A stretch of DNA of 64,000 nt, taken from the NCBI GenBank assembly GCA_029959085.1, contig JARWIR010000015.1, forward strand, positions 4,401,017 to 4,465,016, written 5' to 3'. This document shows positions 46,617-59,037 of the stretch, piece after piece. Numbering within the stretch: the first letter of the stretch is position 1; each line of letters opens with the position of its first letter. A program made the translations under genes and the position numbers. Origin of the DNA: Nemophila menziesii (taxonomy: Eukaryota > Streptophyta > Magnoliopsida > Boraginales > Hydrophyllaceae). The notes beneath the pieces are model-generated. The model had not been told where the DNA came from. It saw only the letters and a program-made list of their open reading frames with translations, and ran no database searches.

Positions 46617-47261
46617 CTAGGTTGTACGGGTGTGGGTGTGGGTGGGAAGTGATGCGATGCGATTCGAAGATTCGACATTTCTAAAAAAGTTTTGATTCGG
46701 AAATTCAACGATATATTTAATTTATTTTAAATATATATATATATTTTAAACTAGAAAATTATAGAATAACAATTCTCATATCACATCATATTGTATTTTC
46801 GAATAAATTAAAAATTCAAATAATTTATTCCAAATTCTACAACCATAAATAAAATACTTCAATTGAAATACAATAAACACTTAGTTAATTGTATTATTAT
46901 TCAAAATAATTTCTAACCTAACATAACAAAATATCAAAATTTGATGTAAATGATTTTTCGATGCTTTTCTTTTTTTGTTTTTCAAAAAACGTAAATGATT
47001 CATTTAATAAGGGTTTAGTTAATATAAACTTTTAAATATTCAATTGAACCCCTTAAACTTTGTAAGTTTATAAATTAGACCTTAAAAAATAAAAAAAATA
47101 TTAATTGACGCTTCCGAAAAGAATTCAAGCGCATCGGCGCCGCTTCCGAAAATGATCAACACTTACTAAATCGTTGACTCAAGAATTCACGAATCCAAAA
47201 AGAATCGCTTCCGTTTCTGATTCACGATTCTTCAGAGTTTTGAAGAATCCGTGCAACACAG
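46617..47261. mobile_element. hAT-like non-autonomous element
   Basis: Ends CTAGGTTGTACGG and, opposite strand, CTGTGTTGCACGG match at 10 of 13 positions. Flanks GGTAAAAT (46609-46616) and GGTAAAAG (47262-47269) match at seven of eight. Interior 645 bp without coding capacity. Confidence 0.55.
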
Positions 47262-47269
47262 GGTAAAAG

Positions 47270-47553
47270 GCTCCAACGGTCATAAAATGGCCATTGTAGA
47301 ATTTGTAACTTCACAACTGTAATTATAATTAAATCAGGGAATTTTGAAAAATTGTAAAAGTGATGAGACTAGGTTAAAAATAATTCAATTATTTAGAGTT
47401 TCAATGGTAAAAAATATTTTTCTTGACTTGATTATGTCTTCAATTGTTGAAGGCGTAGCCAAACTGGGTTGATGATGGTGGAGAATGATCCACGAGTCGC
47501 GGCGGTTTTCTTGTGCAGGAGAGCGGCTTGGTGGGAAGGTGAATGTGAAGAGA
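47270..47553. other. short spacer
   Basis: Nothing recognised between the hAT-like element and the A tail of the next LINE. Confidence 0.3.
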
Positions 47554-49290
47554 TTTTTTTTTTTGCATACATAGGAGGCTATAGACGTAGTTTAAACATC
47601 TAACTACTACCCTTCATAATAAATCTATTACAATTCTACGTGTCCCACAACCGCTTCTATCTCTAGTTATACTATCCCACAAATATTCTGAAGGATCAGC
47701 AAATACGCAAGTCCCATTTCCCGACTCTGCTCCTTTTTTGCCAATAAATTTGCACATGAATTATCCTCACGATAAATATGTCTCACCTCGTATTTTGGGT
47801 TATTTTGTAACATTTTAATACATTCGTGACTAACAGTACAATTCCAATTCTTGGAGCACCCACCGCCCTTCACTAGCACGTGTAGCTCCCTCGAACCGGT
47901 CTCAATACTAAGGTCCTGAACCCCCCGATTTATCGCCCTCTTTAAACCCTAATGTAACGCGAGATCCTCTAAGTGGAAAGGAGATTCTAACTCGCACGCT
48001 TCGGAAAAGCCCGATATAAACGAACCGTACTCATCTCTTGCAATCCCTCCAATTCCAGCTCTATCCTTTTCTAAATCGTAACAACCATCCACGTTTAGTT
48101 TAATCTGGTCATGCGGCTTCACCCATTTAACTAGTTCATTCTTTCCGGACATAACAATACCTCCATCCCATTATTTACCCCAAGCTAACGCAAAATCCGT
48201 CGCCATATATATGATCTCCCTCTTTAGACTATCTAGTCGAGGATTCACCGAGTTAAAGATTGCTTCATTCATTCTTTTCCAAATTACTTTAATCACAGCA
48301 ATGAAGATCAACTTCCATTCTAAACCTTCATTCATGAAAGAAGATGCAAGGTGAGTTTGTAACTAGTACCTCATTACTTGAGACAAGCTCTCTCCATCCT
48401 CCAATATAGGCGCACCAGTAGCTATCAGCTGCTTCCCAACTGTCCATGAATAAATATCCTGCTGCAGCCTTCAAAAAGTTGTAGGTATTCTGCATTCGCC
48501 TACTGCTCCAGCTAGGTTCGGATCTCTCAAACCATCAGCCATTGTCGTCGCGCCACTATTAGTAATAAGGTCAGGCACACCATGACCAACACGCACCTGC
48601 TGCAGTCCTAGTTCCTGCGGTACCTTCTTCGCGACAATACCGTGTACAAATACATGCTTCAAGTATTCACAGCCTGTATTACATAAACTACAAGTTCGTT
48701 CGCCTGTCACCCCATGTCTAAAAAAATTGATAGTAGTTGGGAGCCGATTTTTTGCGACTTGCCACAGTAGTATTTTAGCTCTTTGTGAACATTTTAATTT
48801 CCATAGTATTCCACAGTTGAAAGAAGTGTCCACCACGCTATTATCTAGCTGGGAGAAGGCTGACTTAACATAATAAATACCAGAAGTTTCATATCTCCAT
48901 TTGTATCTATTCCCATTTAATTTTGGTATTTCTGTTATCACATCCTTTAACAAGTTAATTCCCATTAGTATAGCCTTGCACACACTCGAGACACTATCTT
49001 TTTTTTCTCTTTATAGTAGCCCGTTCCTAAAGTACTTCTTTTTAAAAACGTCAACCCACGCTACATTATTTCCTTGAAGAACTTTCCACCCAAGTTTAGC
49101 AAGTTTAGCAATATTATATTTCTTAGCACCACGCAAACCTAATCCACCAACTCCTTTAGATTTACAGATTTGTTCCCAAGAAACCCAATAAATTTTTTTA
49201 TTTTCACACGTGGAGCCCCATATAAAATCTCTCACAATTCTATGGATTTCTTCACAAACATAATTTGGAAGTTTCATAATTTGTCGAATA
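47554..49290 (-). pseudogene. 5'-truncated LINE: RT end, zinc knuckle, RNase H
   Basis: Minus strand, starting from the RT thumb (IYWVSWEQICKSKGVGGLGL, 49011-49277). The zinc-knuckle region follows (YYVKSAFSQLDNS, LLWQVAKNRLPTTINFFRHG, ERTCSLCNTGCEYLKHVF; 48471-48983), then RNase H (WVKPHDQIKLNVDGCYD, 47949-48152; VRHIYREDNSCANLLAKKE, 47667-47879). A T run at 47554-47564 is its A tail on the minus strand. The 5' truncation is typical of LINE insertions. Frameshifts make it inactive. Confidence 0.82.
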
Positions 49291-49579
49291 AGTGTGAAGA
49301 GATGAGTTTTAGGTCATGTTTCGGTTTTTGAAAATATTTACTATTTCTGTTTTCAAAATATATTTTCAGATAATGATTATTATTTTTTCTTCAATATTTT
49401 CAAAAAATATGAAATACATCGATTTCACGTTTTGCAATATAACATTGTTTTCATTTAATTTTCTAAAAACTTTTTTCATTTTCTTCACCCAAACACGTTT
49501 TATTAGTATTTGAAAAATATAGGAAATGAAAACTAGAAAATACCCATTATATTCACAAACTAAACAAATCTCGGTTTAT
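49291..49579. other. short spacer, nothing recognised
   Basis: AT-rich, with low-complexity ORFs only. Confidence 0.3.
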
Positions 49580-50791
49580 TAGGGATGGCAACGGTTCTCT
49601 TTTTTGCAAAAATATCAAAAACCATAACCATAACCGTTTATTATATTAAAAAGTACATCCTAACGGTTTTAACCATCGGTTACACATTTCAAAACCATAA
49701 TCGTATAATCTGGTTACGGTTTTTTTAACGGTTTTGCATTTTTTTATCCGTAAATCAAATTTTGTATTAAAATAAGCCCAACATACAAATATCCTTACAA
49801 TAACTATTACAAATAACTTTTAGGCCCAATACACAAAAGGCTACTACCTTACTACATTTAAATGAAAGCTATTATAATTTAAAGCATAAGAATAAAAATG
49901 GATCGGCCCAAATCAGTTATGAGTGGACTCGATCCTCTGGGCCAGAAGAACAACTGCTTTTTTCTTATACCTCTTTCTATCAATCTTCACATGAGCCATA
50001 CTAATAATTCTTCTCCATATGTGATCCTCATTCAAACCACTATTATCGTGTTCCCTTTCATTCCTTTTCCACCAAATACAATACATATAAGCAGTGAAAA
50101 AAATCCCAACAATATCAATCATTTCATTGCAAGGAAGCTATAGAATAACATCAATTGGATCATCCGAATTTGCAGGTATAGTCTTTACCTCGCAAATCTC
50201 CAGTAATTTACAGATAATTCTATGAGTGAAAGAGCAGCAAATGAAGAGGTGATTAACATCTTCTAAGATCGACTTACAGAAACAATAGAGAGAATTCACA
50301 TTAAGACACCAACTGAGCATTCTTGATTTAGTTGGTAATCTATCCTGCACTCCTTACCAAGCCACAAAGGCGCATCTTGGAATACAAGATTTAGACCACA
50401 CTATACTCCACCATTTCACTTCATCCTTATCCTCTGAGATACTACACAAGGTTTTCTTAAACAAAAAGCCTTTTTTTAGTACATTCTTTCCAAATTATAT
50501 ATCATCTCCCTCTGATAAATTAACCTTACTAAGATATGGCAAAAAATTTCCCACACAAGGAGGTAACCTCCATCTACCTCTACCATAACAAGATATTACA
50601 GTTCTATCACAATTCACATTATAGCTATCAAATTCAACACCAAGTATTTCCTGAGCACTTTTGCTATCAATCCACTTATCCCAAATCATGAAAGTATTAT
50701 TCCCATTTCTAGTTTTATGAGTTATAAAGTCATAAGTAATATACCGGTTATCATCGGTTTCAGTTTTTAACTGTAACTATTGCTATCCCTA
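49580..50791. mobile_element. hAT-like element carrying a LINE fragment
   Basis: Ends TAGGGATGGCAACGG and, opposite strand, TAGGGATAGCAATAG; CGGTTTAT (49572-49579) and GGTTTTAT (50792-50799) agree at six of eight. Both flanks are rich in AACCGTTT/AACGGTTTT words. The centre (49895-50690) is LINE sequence, captured by or inserted into the element. Confidence 0.55.
49895..50690 (-). pseudogene. LINE zinc-knuckle fragment
   Basis: Minus-strand pieces IWDKWIDSKSAQEILGVEFD (50495-50689), QDRLPTKSRMLSWCL with CFCKSILEDVNHLFICC (50138-50350) and YMYCIWWKRNEREHDN (49913-50122) follow the order of the zf-RVT region in plant LINEs. No RT core or RNase H is present. Confidence 0.7.
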
Positions 50792-50799
50792 GGTTTTAT

Positions 50800-52526
50800 G
50801 TTTTATTGATTTTCATCGTTTACTTTTTTTTGTCTGAATTTTTCAACGTTTTTGGTTGTATATTTTTTTAACTTAAAATTTATTATTTATTTTGTAATGA
50901 TTTTAATTGGAAAATATTATAATGTTGTTGTAAACGAGAATAACATAAGGGCCACCTTCTTTTCATTATCTTTTTAAATATTAAAAGGATATAAATAAAT
51001 AATTTTATTAATAATAATTATATTATAAATGAATATATCTATTATTAATTATTTATTTAATAAATCAAAAAAATAAAATTTGAATATTAAATTAAATAAT
51101 TTATGTGCATAACTATATATTATAGATAAAAAATAAATATTTAAGTTAAATAAAAATAATAAATAAAATTGATATATTCGTTATATTATTATAAAAATAT
51201 AATTGAAAAACAAAACTATAGATGAATAGTATATATGGAGTAACTAAAATAGAAGTGGTAAAAGTTGATGCATCATATTTGTTAAGAAACTGTTATTGGA
51301 TACCGTATATGTAAATATAATGTATAAAAATAGAATAACTAGCAGAGATGGTCTTATACATTTGTTGCAGCAACACTGTTATTCCTAAAGGTCCCTCAAA
51401 CAATTTGTAACCAACAATATAAAAAATTATTCCTACATCATAATCTCTCAACGACCCTTTGTACTTTTTAACATGAACAATATTATACACACATGAAAAA
51501 AAATTACATCTAACATTTTTTTTAATAAAATTATTGTGTTTACACCATATTATAATTCAAAATGTTTATCCAAATTTCAAAAACAAAACTTAGTAATCTG
51601 TGCAAATTAAGCAAAATATACAAGAAAATGGTAAGATTTCTTAATTAGTGGTGCATATGTTCTGAACATCGCTTTCCATTAATGAAGGTAGAAGTAACTG
51701 ATAAAGGCGACTATGGTGGTGGAGAGAGAACAGACGTGTTGGCGTCGGCTTTGGCAGTGATGATTTATGTGGATGGATTGATGATGGTGAATATGCTATC
51801 AAAGAGGATTAAATTAATGGTGAAGATAGATTGGTTTATACCTTGTAAATAGTGAGCGCGACGATCTACTGAACAGAGATTTCTGATTTTGGTGATGGTT
51901 GTGTTGGGGTAAGATTTGGGGGGAAAAGATGAAAGAAATGAAAGAATTTTGAAATTTTGATTGGGGATTCCAAATTAAATTATTGTGTTGGGGTTATTTA
52001 CAATAAGACTAGATATTAAACGTGTCCCAATGTAAAAGTTATATTTAACAAAGTCATTGGATAATTAATGTATATTATATATAACTGAACCAACAAATGG
52101 AAGACTACAACTCAGAATAATTATGATACATTAAAGAAGTAATATACATAGTAATTTCGCTCTTACATCTAAAAAAGGAAACAGTTATAGAAATAAAATC
52201 TAATGAAGACGTGTAATACCAATATGTTAGTTATATCTATTTTATTTGTATTTATCCTCGTATCATCGTAGTGTTACATTCAATTATATGTGATACATGA
52301 ACATGACATAATAGGAAATTAGATTCAATCATGTTCTTAGAAAAAAGTCAACATTCATTATTGAGGTAATACACAATCATTGTAACAATACGTCAAAGAA
52401 GAGGAGAGGGGGAGACGGGGAATGGGAAGTAATACATTATACCTAGAATCATAGAATTTAGAGCTCAGGTAGGAACATCTTTACCATAAATATTTGATTA
52501 CATTTTCTAACTAGAACCTTAACCTG
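50800..52526. other. AT-rich region without recognised genes
   Basis: Very AT-rich from 50840 to 51230. I see no transposon ends. A T run near 52527 marks the tail of the next LINE. Confidence 0.4.
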
Positions 52527-55500
52527 CAAATTTTTTTTGTTGCAAAAAAGTCCTAAAAGACCAGGAAGTGAAAACTTCCTATAAATTATTATCTAGTATA
52601 CGAGGCACTACCAAACCATAACAATCTCTGGTTAGAAAACTCCATAAACCTTCTGGTGGATCTCTTACCGGAGTTGGCACTTTCGAACTAGACGCGCCAA
52701 ATTTAGCCAACCAATTCACGCATTTATTAGTTTCGCGATAGTTCCAGATTAACTCAAAATGCTTCTTAGAAGCCAAAATATCACGATAGGCTCCTATTAC
52801 AATGTTCAAAATACCTCTTGAGTTCGCACCACACTTCACTAGCGCGTGCAACTCACTCGAGTCAGTTTCGATAATAAGTGAGGCATATCCCGACACACCG
52901 CTAAATCTAACCCAAAATGTAAGGAAACCAATTCTGCTTCAAATGGTGTCCGCGCGACACAACTCCCTGCAAAACCCCCAAGTAATCTCAATTATTATTG
53001 TGAAATAGTCCTCATACCCTGGCTCAAGCTTTATCCTCATCAAAGGATCCATCTATATTATATTTAACCCAATTCTCCGGCTTTACCCATTTTACGAGAA
53101 CATTTTTTGCCAAAATAATTAAGCCTCCATCTCTCTCAACTCCCTACGCTAGCACATAATCATTCGTCGCATTAAAAATAATAACTATGAGTTCACTAAT
53201 TGATTTCTTCTGCACATAGTGATTAAATAACTCCGCGTTCCAATCTAACCAGGTCTGCCAAACATAAGCAGGTAAGACGCATCTTGCTTCAATCCCCTTC
53301 ACAAACACCTTACTTGATAACATACCTTTTCACGATCCATTCGCATCTAGCGGGTTGCAGCTGTTCCTGAGGAGTCATTACAGCTGTAGTTAGCCTGTGG
53401 GGACCTTTTGCATCAATGAGCCTCCCCTAGGCAAAACCAGCTGCTGTCACAAATTGCAGGTCTGCCCCTTCCTGGACAAACCTTCCAGCGCCCTGCCACC
53501 CGAATTTTGCTATCCATCAACTCGACCCAACGCAACGTCCTTAACTATTCCAGAATTCGCCGTTCATGCCACTCCGTGACCAGCAGGGACCTGCTCCTCC
53601 CACCGCATTAGGCAATCCCAAGGTACATAACTCAAGCACTCTCGTGTACCCGCAACAACTTGGAATAAATGAGCAGCTGACTCCACTCCCCCACCACAAC
53701 TTTGACAAACCGGATCATCAATAACCCCTCTTAATGTAAGATTTCCCACCCGTAGGTAAACGATCCCAAATCGCACGCCATCATATTACTTTAACGTTTT
53801 GCGGACATTTAAGGGACCAAGCTAAATCCCAATTGAAAGTCGATTCGCCACCCACCGGTACTAACTTGTATACGCCGATTTAACCAAGAAAACCCCCGAA
53901 TCTTTGAATGTCAGCTTATAATACTTCTCACTCATGTTCAACAATTCAATAAAACCATCTTTTAGAACCTCTCGACCCACTATGATATTCTTACACGTCC
54001 TAGTGTCCGACGGTTTAACATTCTGGTCCATAAAACCATCCTTATAGTATTTATGTTTAAACACTTTAACCCCAACGTGGAGTCGTTCTGTAGGACTTTC
54101 CACCCTATTTTAGCTAATAGTGATTTATTATAGTTTTGCGCACTCCTCAAACCCAAGCCACCATGCTTTTTAGGCCTACACAGAGTCTCCCACGAGAGTT
54201 AATGTATTTTCCTCCCCTCGCTTGATGAACCCCAAATAAAATTACGAATAATCCTATCTATTCCTCACACACATGAACTAGAAGTTTCATTTTTTGCATT
54301 ATGTATCTAGGAATAGCCGCTAGCACCGTCTGTGCTAATGTAATCCTTCCCGCAAGGGAAATTTTTTGACTCTCCTAATTCGGAAGTTTGCTATGCATAC
54401 TTGAGGTTTCGCGTTGAAAGAAACCACTTGGCAGAAGATGTGACATTATTGGCGGTCCGAGGTACACCCCTAGAGAATCGCTTAACGTAAAAACACTCAT
54501 TTCTGCAAGATCTATCGCCTTAACACTCGTCACATTCCTCAAGAGATATATCAACGATTTCTCCTTGCTAACTGTCTGTCCCGCCTCATTGGGAAAAGAC
54601 CCCTAAGACCTCCTTTATTAGATCCACATGATTTTCTGTAGCCTTCACAAACAACATTAAATTATCTGCAATAAACATATGAAAGATCGGGGGAACTTGA
54701 CGATGAAGACTAATAGGTAACCATTCCACTCCATCACAAAGCCCCCGAATAAGAATAAACAAGCGTTCCATACACAACAAAAAAGTTAAAGGGAAACAGG
54801 ATCTCTAAGGAGTGAAGGCCTCGAGTTTCTCCCCATTCCATAACACGTGCGTCATATTCGTGAACATAGATGACATAATAAAACATGTCCAAGATTCCGT
54901 AAAGCCAAAGAACAAAATAGTGTCCTCGATGAACCTCCATCTTAACTTATCATATGCCTTAGCTAAACCAATCTTCACTGCCATGCACTCTTTTTTTGTT
55001 GTAAGTTTTTTGGATACGATGATTGATCTACTGCCCCAAAACCGTATTATCAATAGTTGACCGCCCCGAGAGAAAACTACTCTGGTTTGGCCCGATTCGC
55101 TCAGCTAATAGCGGTCCCACCCAATTCACTATAACCTTCATAATGAACTTAACCGACACATTAATTGGGTTGATTGGGCTCAGCTACCCCACTACTTCCG
55201 GATCCGGAACCTTAGGATTAATATGTATAAGCGTCCCATTTAGACAGGCGTCACTACCCCCTCCTGAATCGATTTCCTAACCATCGTACAATAATTTGTA
55301 TCAACAGTATCCCAACATTTTAGGTAGAAAGCTGCTGATATTCCGTCTAAACCTTGAGCTTTATTAGGATTAGATTGGAAAATAGCAACGCGAATCTCTT
55401 CATCCGTCAACTCCTCTGCCAATAAAGTCCTCTCACAATCCTCCAGGCTACTACCGTGCGGCAAAGAAAACGGGCCTACAAACCTAGAAGACTCGGAGTA

Positions 55501-55997
55501 TCTCAACTCTACCTCATCCTCTACCCAATTCCCATTCGAATATTTAAGTCTCTGAATCCTAGACGTCATCCTATTCTTGAGCGTGGCCAAATGGTAGTAT
55601 CTCGTATTCTGTTCACCCGATCTGATCCAATTTTCTTTCGAGCGCTAAAACCAGAAAACTTCCTCCTCTTCCAGAACATTAAGGTACTCTCCCATAAGCC
55701 TCTCCTCCAACCTAAAAAGTGAGGGATTATACTTATTCTTCAGCAAAATTTGTATCCCTTTGATCCTTGCCAACAAAGTTCTCTTCTTCTTATTAATATC
55801 CCCAAAAGCTTCATCCTTCCAAACCAAAAGTTGTTCCTTCATATTCGCGATACTACTTCCTAAATCCGAATTCGAACACTCCTAGTTTTACTAACCGAAA
55901 CTCTTAAAACCCTTATTCAAGCACCAAGCAGATTCAAAATCTAAACCTCCGAGGTGGCTGAACTTGATCATTCAGAGCTAGCTGAATCAAGATAGGT
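52527..55997 (-). pseudogene. decayed LINE: endonuclease end, reverse transcriptase, zinc knuckle, RNase H
   Basis: Minus-strand pieces: linker ESAWCLNKGF (about 55920) and KEQLLVWKDEAFGDINKKKR (55645-55842); RT fingers NKAQGLDGISAAFYLKCW (55240-55590); KIGLAKAYDKLRWRFIEDTI (54805-55053); the catalytic block as FIADNLMLF (54586-54780), where FADD or YADD is expected, so a catalytic aspartate is lost; zinc-knuckle region (53564-53776, CQSCGGGVESAAHLF); RNase H (52579-52896, SLIIETDSSELHALVKCG). Many frameshifts make it inactive. It ends abruptly at 55997, where an LTR missing its own first bases begins. Confidence 0.8.
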
Positions 55998-57432
55998 TTG
56001 AGACATCATTTTAGGTGTATTTTTATTAATTGCTTAGGGATTTTCCCATTATTAGATAATTTCTTAATTCATGTCTTGATTTGATGATTGATTACTTTTA
56101 GAGCATATTTGGTATAATTTGTGTGTTAACGTGAAGCTCTTAAGGTTTATGGAATATAATTAGATTCCAGATCACTTTTAAGGAGTTAAAGAAAGAAGAC
56201 CCAGGAGATAAACGGAAAAAAAGTTGAATTAGGAGAGGAAAAGCTGCCAAATAAAGTTTCAAATCTGCAGTGACGTCCACTAAAGTGAAGATAACTCCAA
56301 ATCGGCTACGATTTTGAAAGATCCTTTATAGGGTTATATAGATATTTTTTCTATGGTAATTTTTATATAAAGTACGTGAAATTTAGCCTAGTAACGAAGG
56401 AGATATGATCAAAACAGTGAGTAGTGTTAATCATGTCCTATATTTTAGAAAACAAATTTGAATTGGACTTGGACTATAATTACTTGTCTTCCACTCCAAT
56501 ATTTTGACCTAGGGTTAGAAAACACCTATAAATACACCCTATTAACGTTGTAAACATGTCCTTGCTTAATTATTAGTCCTTACTATCAAGTAGCAATATT
56601 AGGAGAAGCAAGTTAGTAATATGTATTTTTATTTTAGTTGATTTCTTTCCTACATGAACTAAATTTTCCATAGCTTGGGTTTTGCATATGCATAATCTTT
56701 GAATTCTATTTTCTTCTATCTAAGTTTTTTTTAAGGATAAACCTTTTTAAATCGGTTGAGCTTCTTAACCTTTATATTTGTTTTATGTGCTTTGATGTAT
56801 TGAATGTAGTTCTTGGCAGTGCACGAGTATAGACTACCCCATGAATAGAAGTTGGATGGTCACCCGAAAGGGGTGTCTAATTATTGAAACACCACATAAA
56901 CGTCTAGTGTGCGGTAGTGATCCTGGCGGGCTTTCCTAACTAGATTGTCATTAGGGTTTGATTTAACCACTGATTGTTGTGCAGGGTCCCCCTACCCAAG
57001 TCTCGTGGTAATTGTTAGGTCGCCACCTAAGTCCACGGTTAGGAGAAATATAGAATCTTGGCTACTTACTCTAAGAGCTTTAATCACCCTTATAACTAGT
57101 AGAAGAAATAGAAGGATAAGTGCATACACACAAACATGAGCTATATCTCTCATCTTATTCTTACATCTTTTATTTATTTTCATTTGTTTTAGTTTAATCA
57201 TTCTCTCCACAATTATTCACATTTATTTTACTATCTTTTTATTCCACGTAACTATTCTTTTCTACGCTTTCTTCTAATTCACAATTCTAACACACTAAGT
57301 ACTTAAGAATAAATCTTACTTACTATTAAAACTTTCATACGATCCGTGATACTTGTAGTGAGTAACGTGATTGGCTAGGATGATAGTTCGTATCTTTATT
57401 ATCATTATTTTATCACATCCTACCAGTCACCA
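55998..57432 (+). mobile_element. Athila-type 5' LTR, 5'-truncated (LTR5)
   Basis: It starts at GAGACATCATTTTAGG, about 48 bases into the LTR of its relatives, and ends CAGTCACCA at 57432. TATAAAT at 56527-56533. The primer site follows seven bases later, so this is a 5' LTR. It belongs to the LTR2 subfamily. The first bases are missing at the junction with LINE sequence. Confidence 0.8.
56839..57043 (+). promoter_or_regulatory. putative structured leader RNA in LTR5
   Basis: Stems: CCAT/ATGG (56839-56842, 56856-56859), TCTAGT/ACTAGA (56903-56908, 56939-56944), CCTAA/TTAGG (57026-57030, 57039-57043). Hairpins: CCCGAAAGGG (56863-56872) and CCTGGCGG (56922-56929). The third stem is eroded. Confidence 0.5.
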
Positions 57433-57438
57433 AGTTTT

Positions 57439-57456
57439 TGGCGCCGATGTAGGGGA
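57439..57456 (+). promoter_or_regulatory. primer-binding site, tRNA-Asp type
   Basis: TGGCGCCGATGTAGGGGA agrees at 15 of 18 positions with the complement of plant tRNA-Asp (TGGCGCCGTTGCCGGGGA), the primer of Athila elements. It anchors the lineage assignment of the whole LTR family. Confidence 0.8.
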
Positions 57457-57639
57457 CTTGTGTCTCGTTAGCGTGTGGGTTGAGTTTTTAGTGTAGTAGT
57501 TTTTAGTTATTTTTTTCTTTCAGATTTACGCTTTCTTTTTGTTTTTCTCTTTCAGGTTCTCGTGTATGCTCAAGAATCCAAAAAATTATTCGGGGCTCGC
57601 AACAAACGTAGAAGAGAAGAAAAGAAGCAAAGAGAAGCC

Positions 57640-59037
57640 ATGTTTGTAGTAGAAGATAATATAGTTCCACCTAATCAAAAAATACCCTAGTTAATAGCAG
57701 CACGAGGAGGAAATCCCAGGAATAAGCAACGTCGTGAACAAGATCTCCTAGGCTTGGGAGCACGTTTTTTAGTTCAACCATTAGGGTATCGTCCTCCAGT
57801 GATCCAAGCTACAAAGTTTAGGTCCAATCAGGGTATGCTCAGTCAGTTTACAAGCTATGGACTCTATAATGGTCCAGCAATTCAAGATCTGGTAAGAGCG
57901 ATTAAGAATTTTATGCAGATTTGTGATGCCTACATTACTCCAGGCATTACACGCGAGCAACTATATTACCATATATTTTCGTTTTTCTTGACCGGGAGTG
58001 CTGGTGATTGGCTAGATAGACAACCACCAAATATGGTTAATACTTGGGATGGACTACAAGCCGTATTCTTTAACCGTTTCTATTCGAAGAGTATGAGATT
58101 AAAAATCAGATGGATCTTGCTAGTTTTTGCTAAGATAATAATGAATAAATAGGAGACACATGGACAAGGTTTCAACAGAAGTTAGCAAGATTTCCACTTC
58201 ATGGTTACACCTCATCTCTACAGTTAGCGATATTCTATCAAGGTATTAATGCAGAACATGGATTGAGGGCCAATAATCTTGGAAGAGGAGGATTTGTGTC
58301 CATGGATCCTACAGAAGCTGCAGAAGGTATGAAACGTATTATTGAAACAAAAAGGAGTTGGCCAATTGCACGAGCTCCTATCTCAAATACCAAAGGCACA
58401 CTTTGATAAGGAATATAATCTGCTTTATCCACTTAAATAGCAGCACTGGAAAATCAAGTTAAGCAGATGAAACTCGAAATGGACCAAAAGCGTCAAAATA
58501 CAGATGCAACAAATGTAGTGCAAGAAGCAAAAGGTTGTCCACATTGTGAAGAACCTAATTTCACATGGTAAGAGTGTGAAGGAAATCCAACATCTGTATA
58601 CTTCATGTCAAATCGCGGGAATTACCAATTTGGTAATATAAATCATCCGGGTATGCAGTATTCAAATCCTCATGGGGCCGCAAATCAAGGTAATTTTCAA
58701 CCACATCCCCAGAACAACACTTACCAATATATATGTCAAGGTTCTTATCAAGGAAATCATAATTATAATAGACAAGCTCCCCATAACAACCATCCCGTGA
58801 TGCTTAGCCGATAATCTAGCTTAGAACGCTTTACCACAACATCCTAAAGAAGGAGTAGTGTTAGAGAAGAAATTACATGACTTCATGGATCTAGTTACTA
58901 CTCATATCCAAGCACATCAAGAAAAGTTCAGAGAACAAGATGCCATGATACATATCTTGACCACATAGTTGACTCAAATAGAGAAAGTTGTTAACACTCA
59001 TCCCACCTTGGATGTAAAGGCAATTGAAGGAGGTGAC
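57640..59037 (+). pseudogene. Athila-type gag
   Basis: The ATG at 57640 opens a frame interrupted by TAG at 57688-57690 (probably from CAG) and then runs to 58152. It contains the gag core: AIQDLVRAIKNFMQICDAYI, TREQLYYHIFSFFLTGSAGD and WLDRQPPNMVNTWDGLQAVF. After a frame change, the continuation WTRFQQKLARFPLHGYTSSL and LQLAIFYQGINAEHG reads correctly (58157-58260). A zinc-knuckle remnant C-PHCEEPN and a glutamine/asparagine-rich tail follow (58530-58810). Protease and RT are absent because another LTR begins at 59038. Gag would have formed the cytoplasmic particle packaging the element RNA. Confidence 0.8.
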
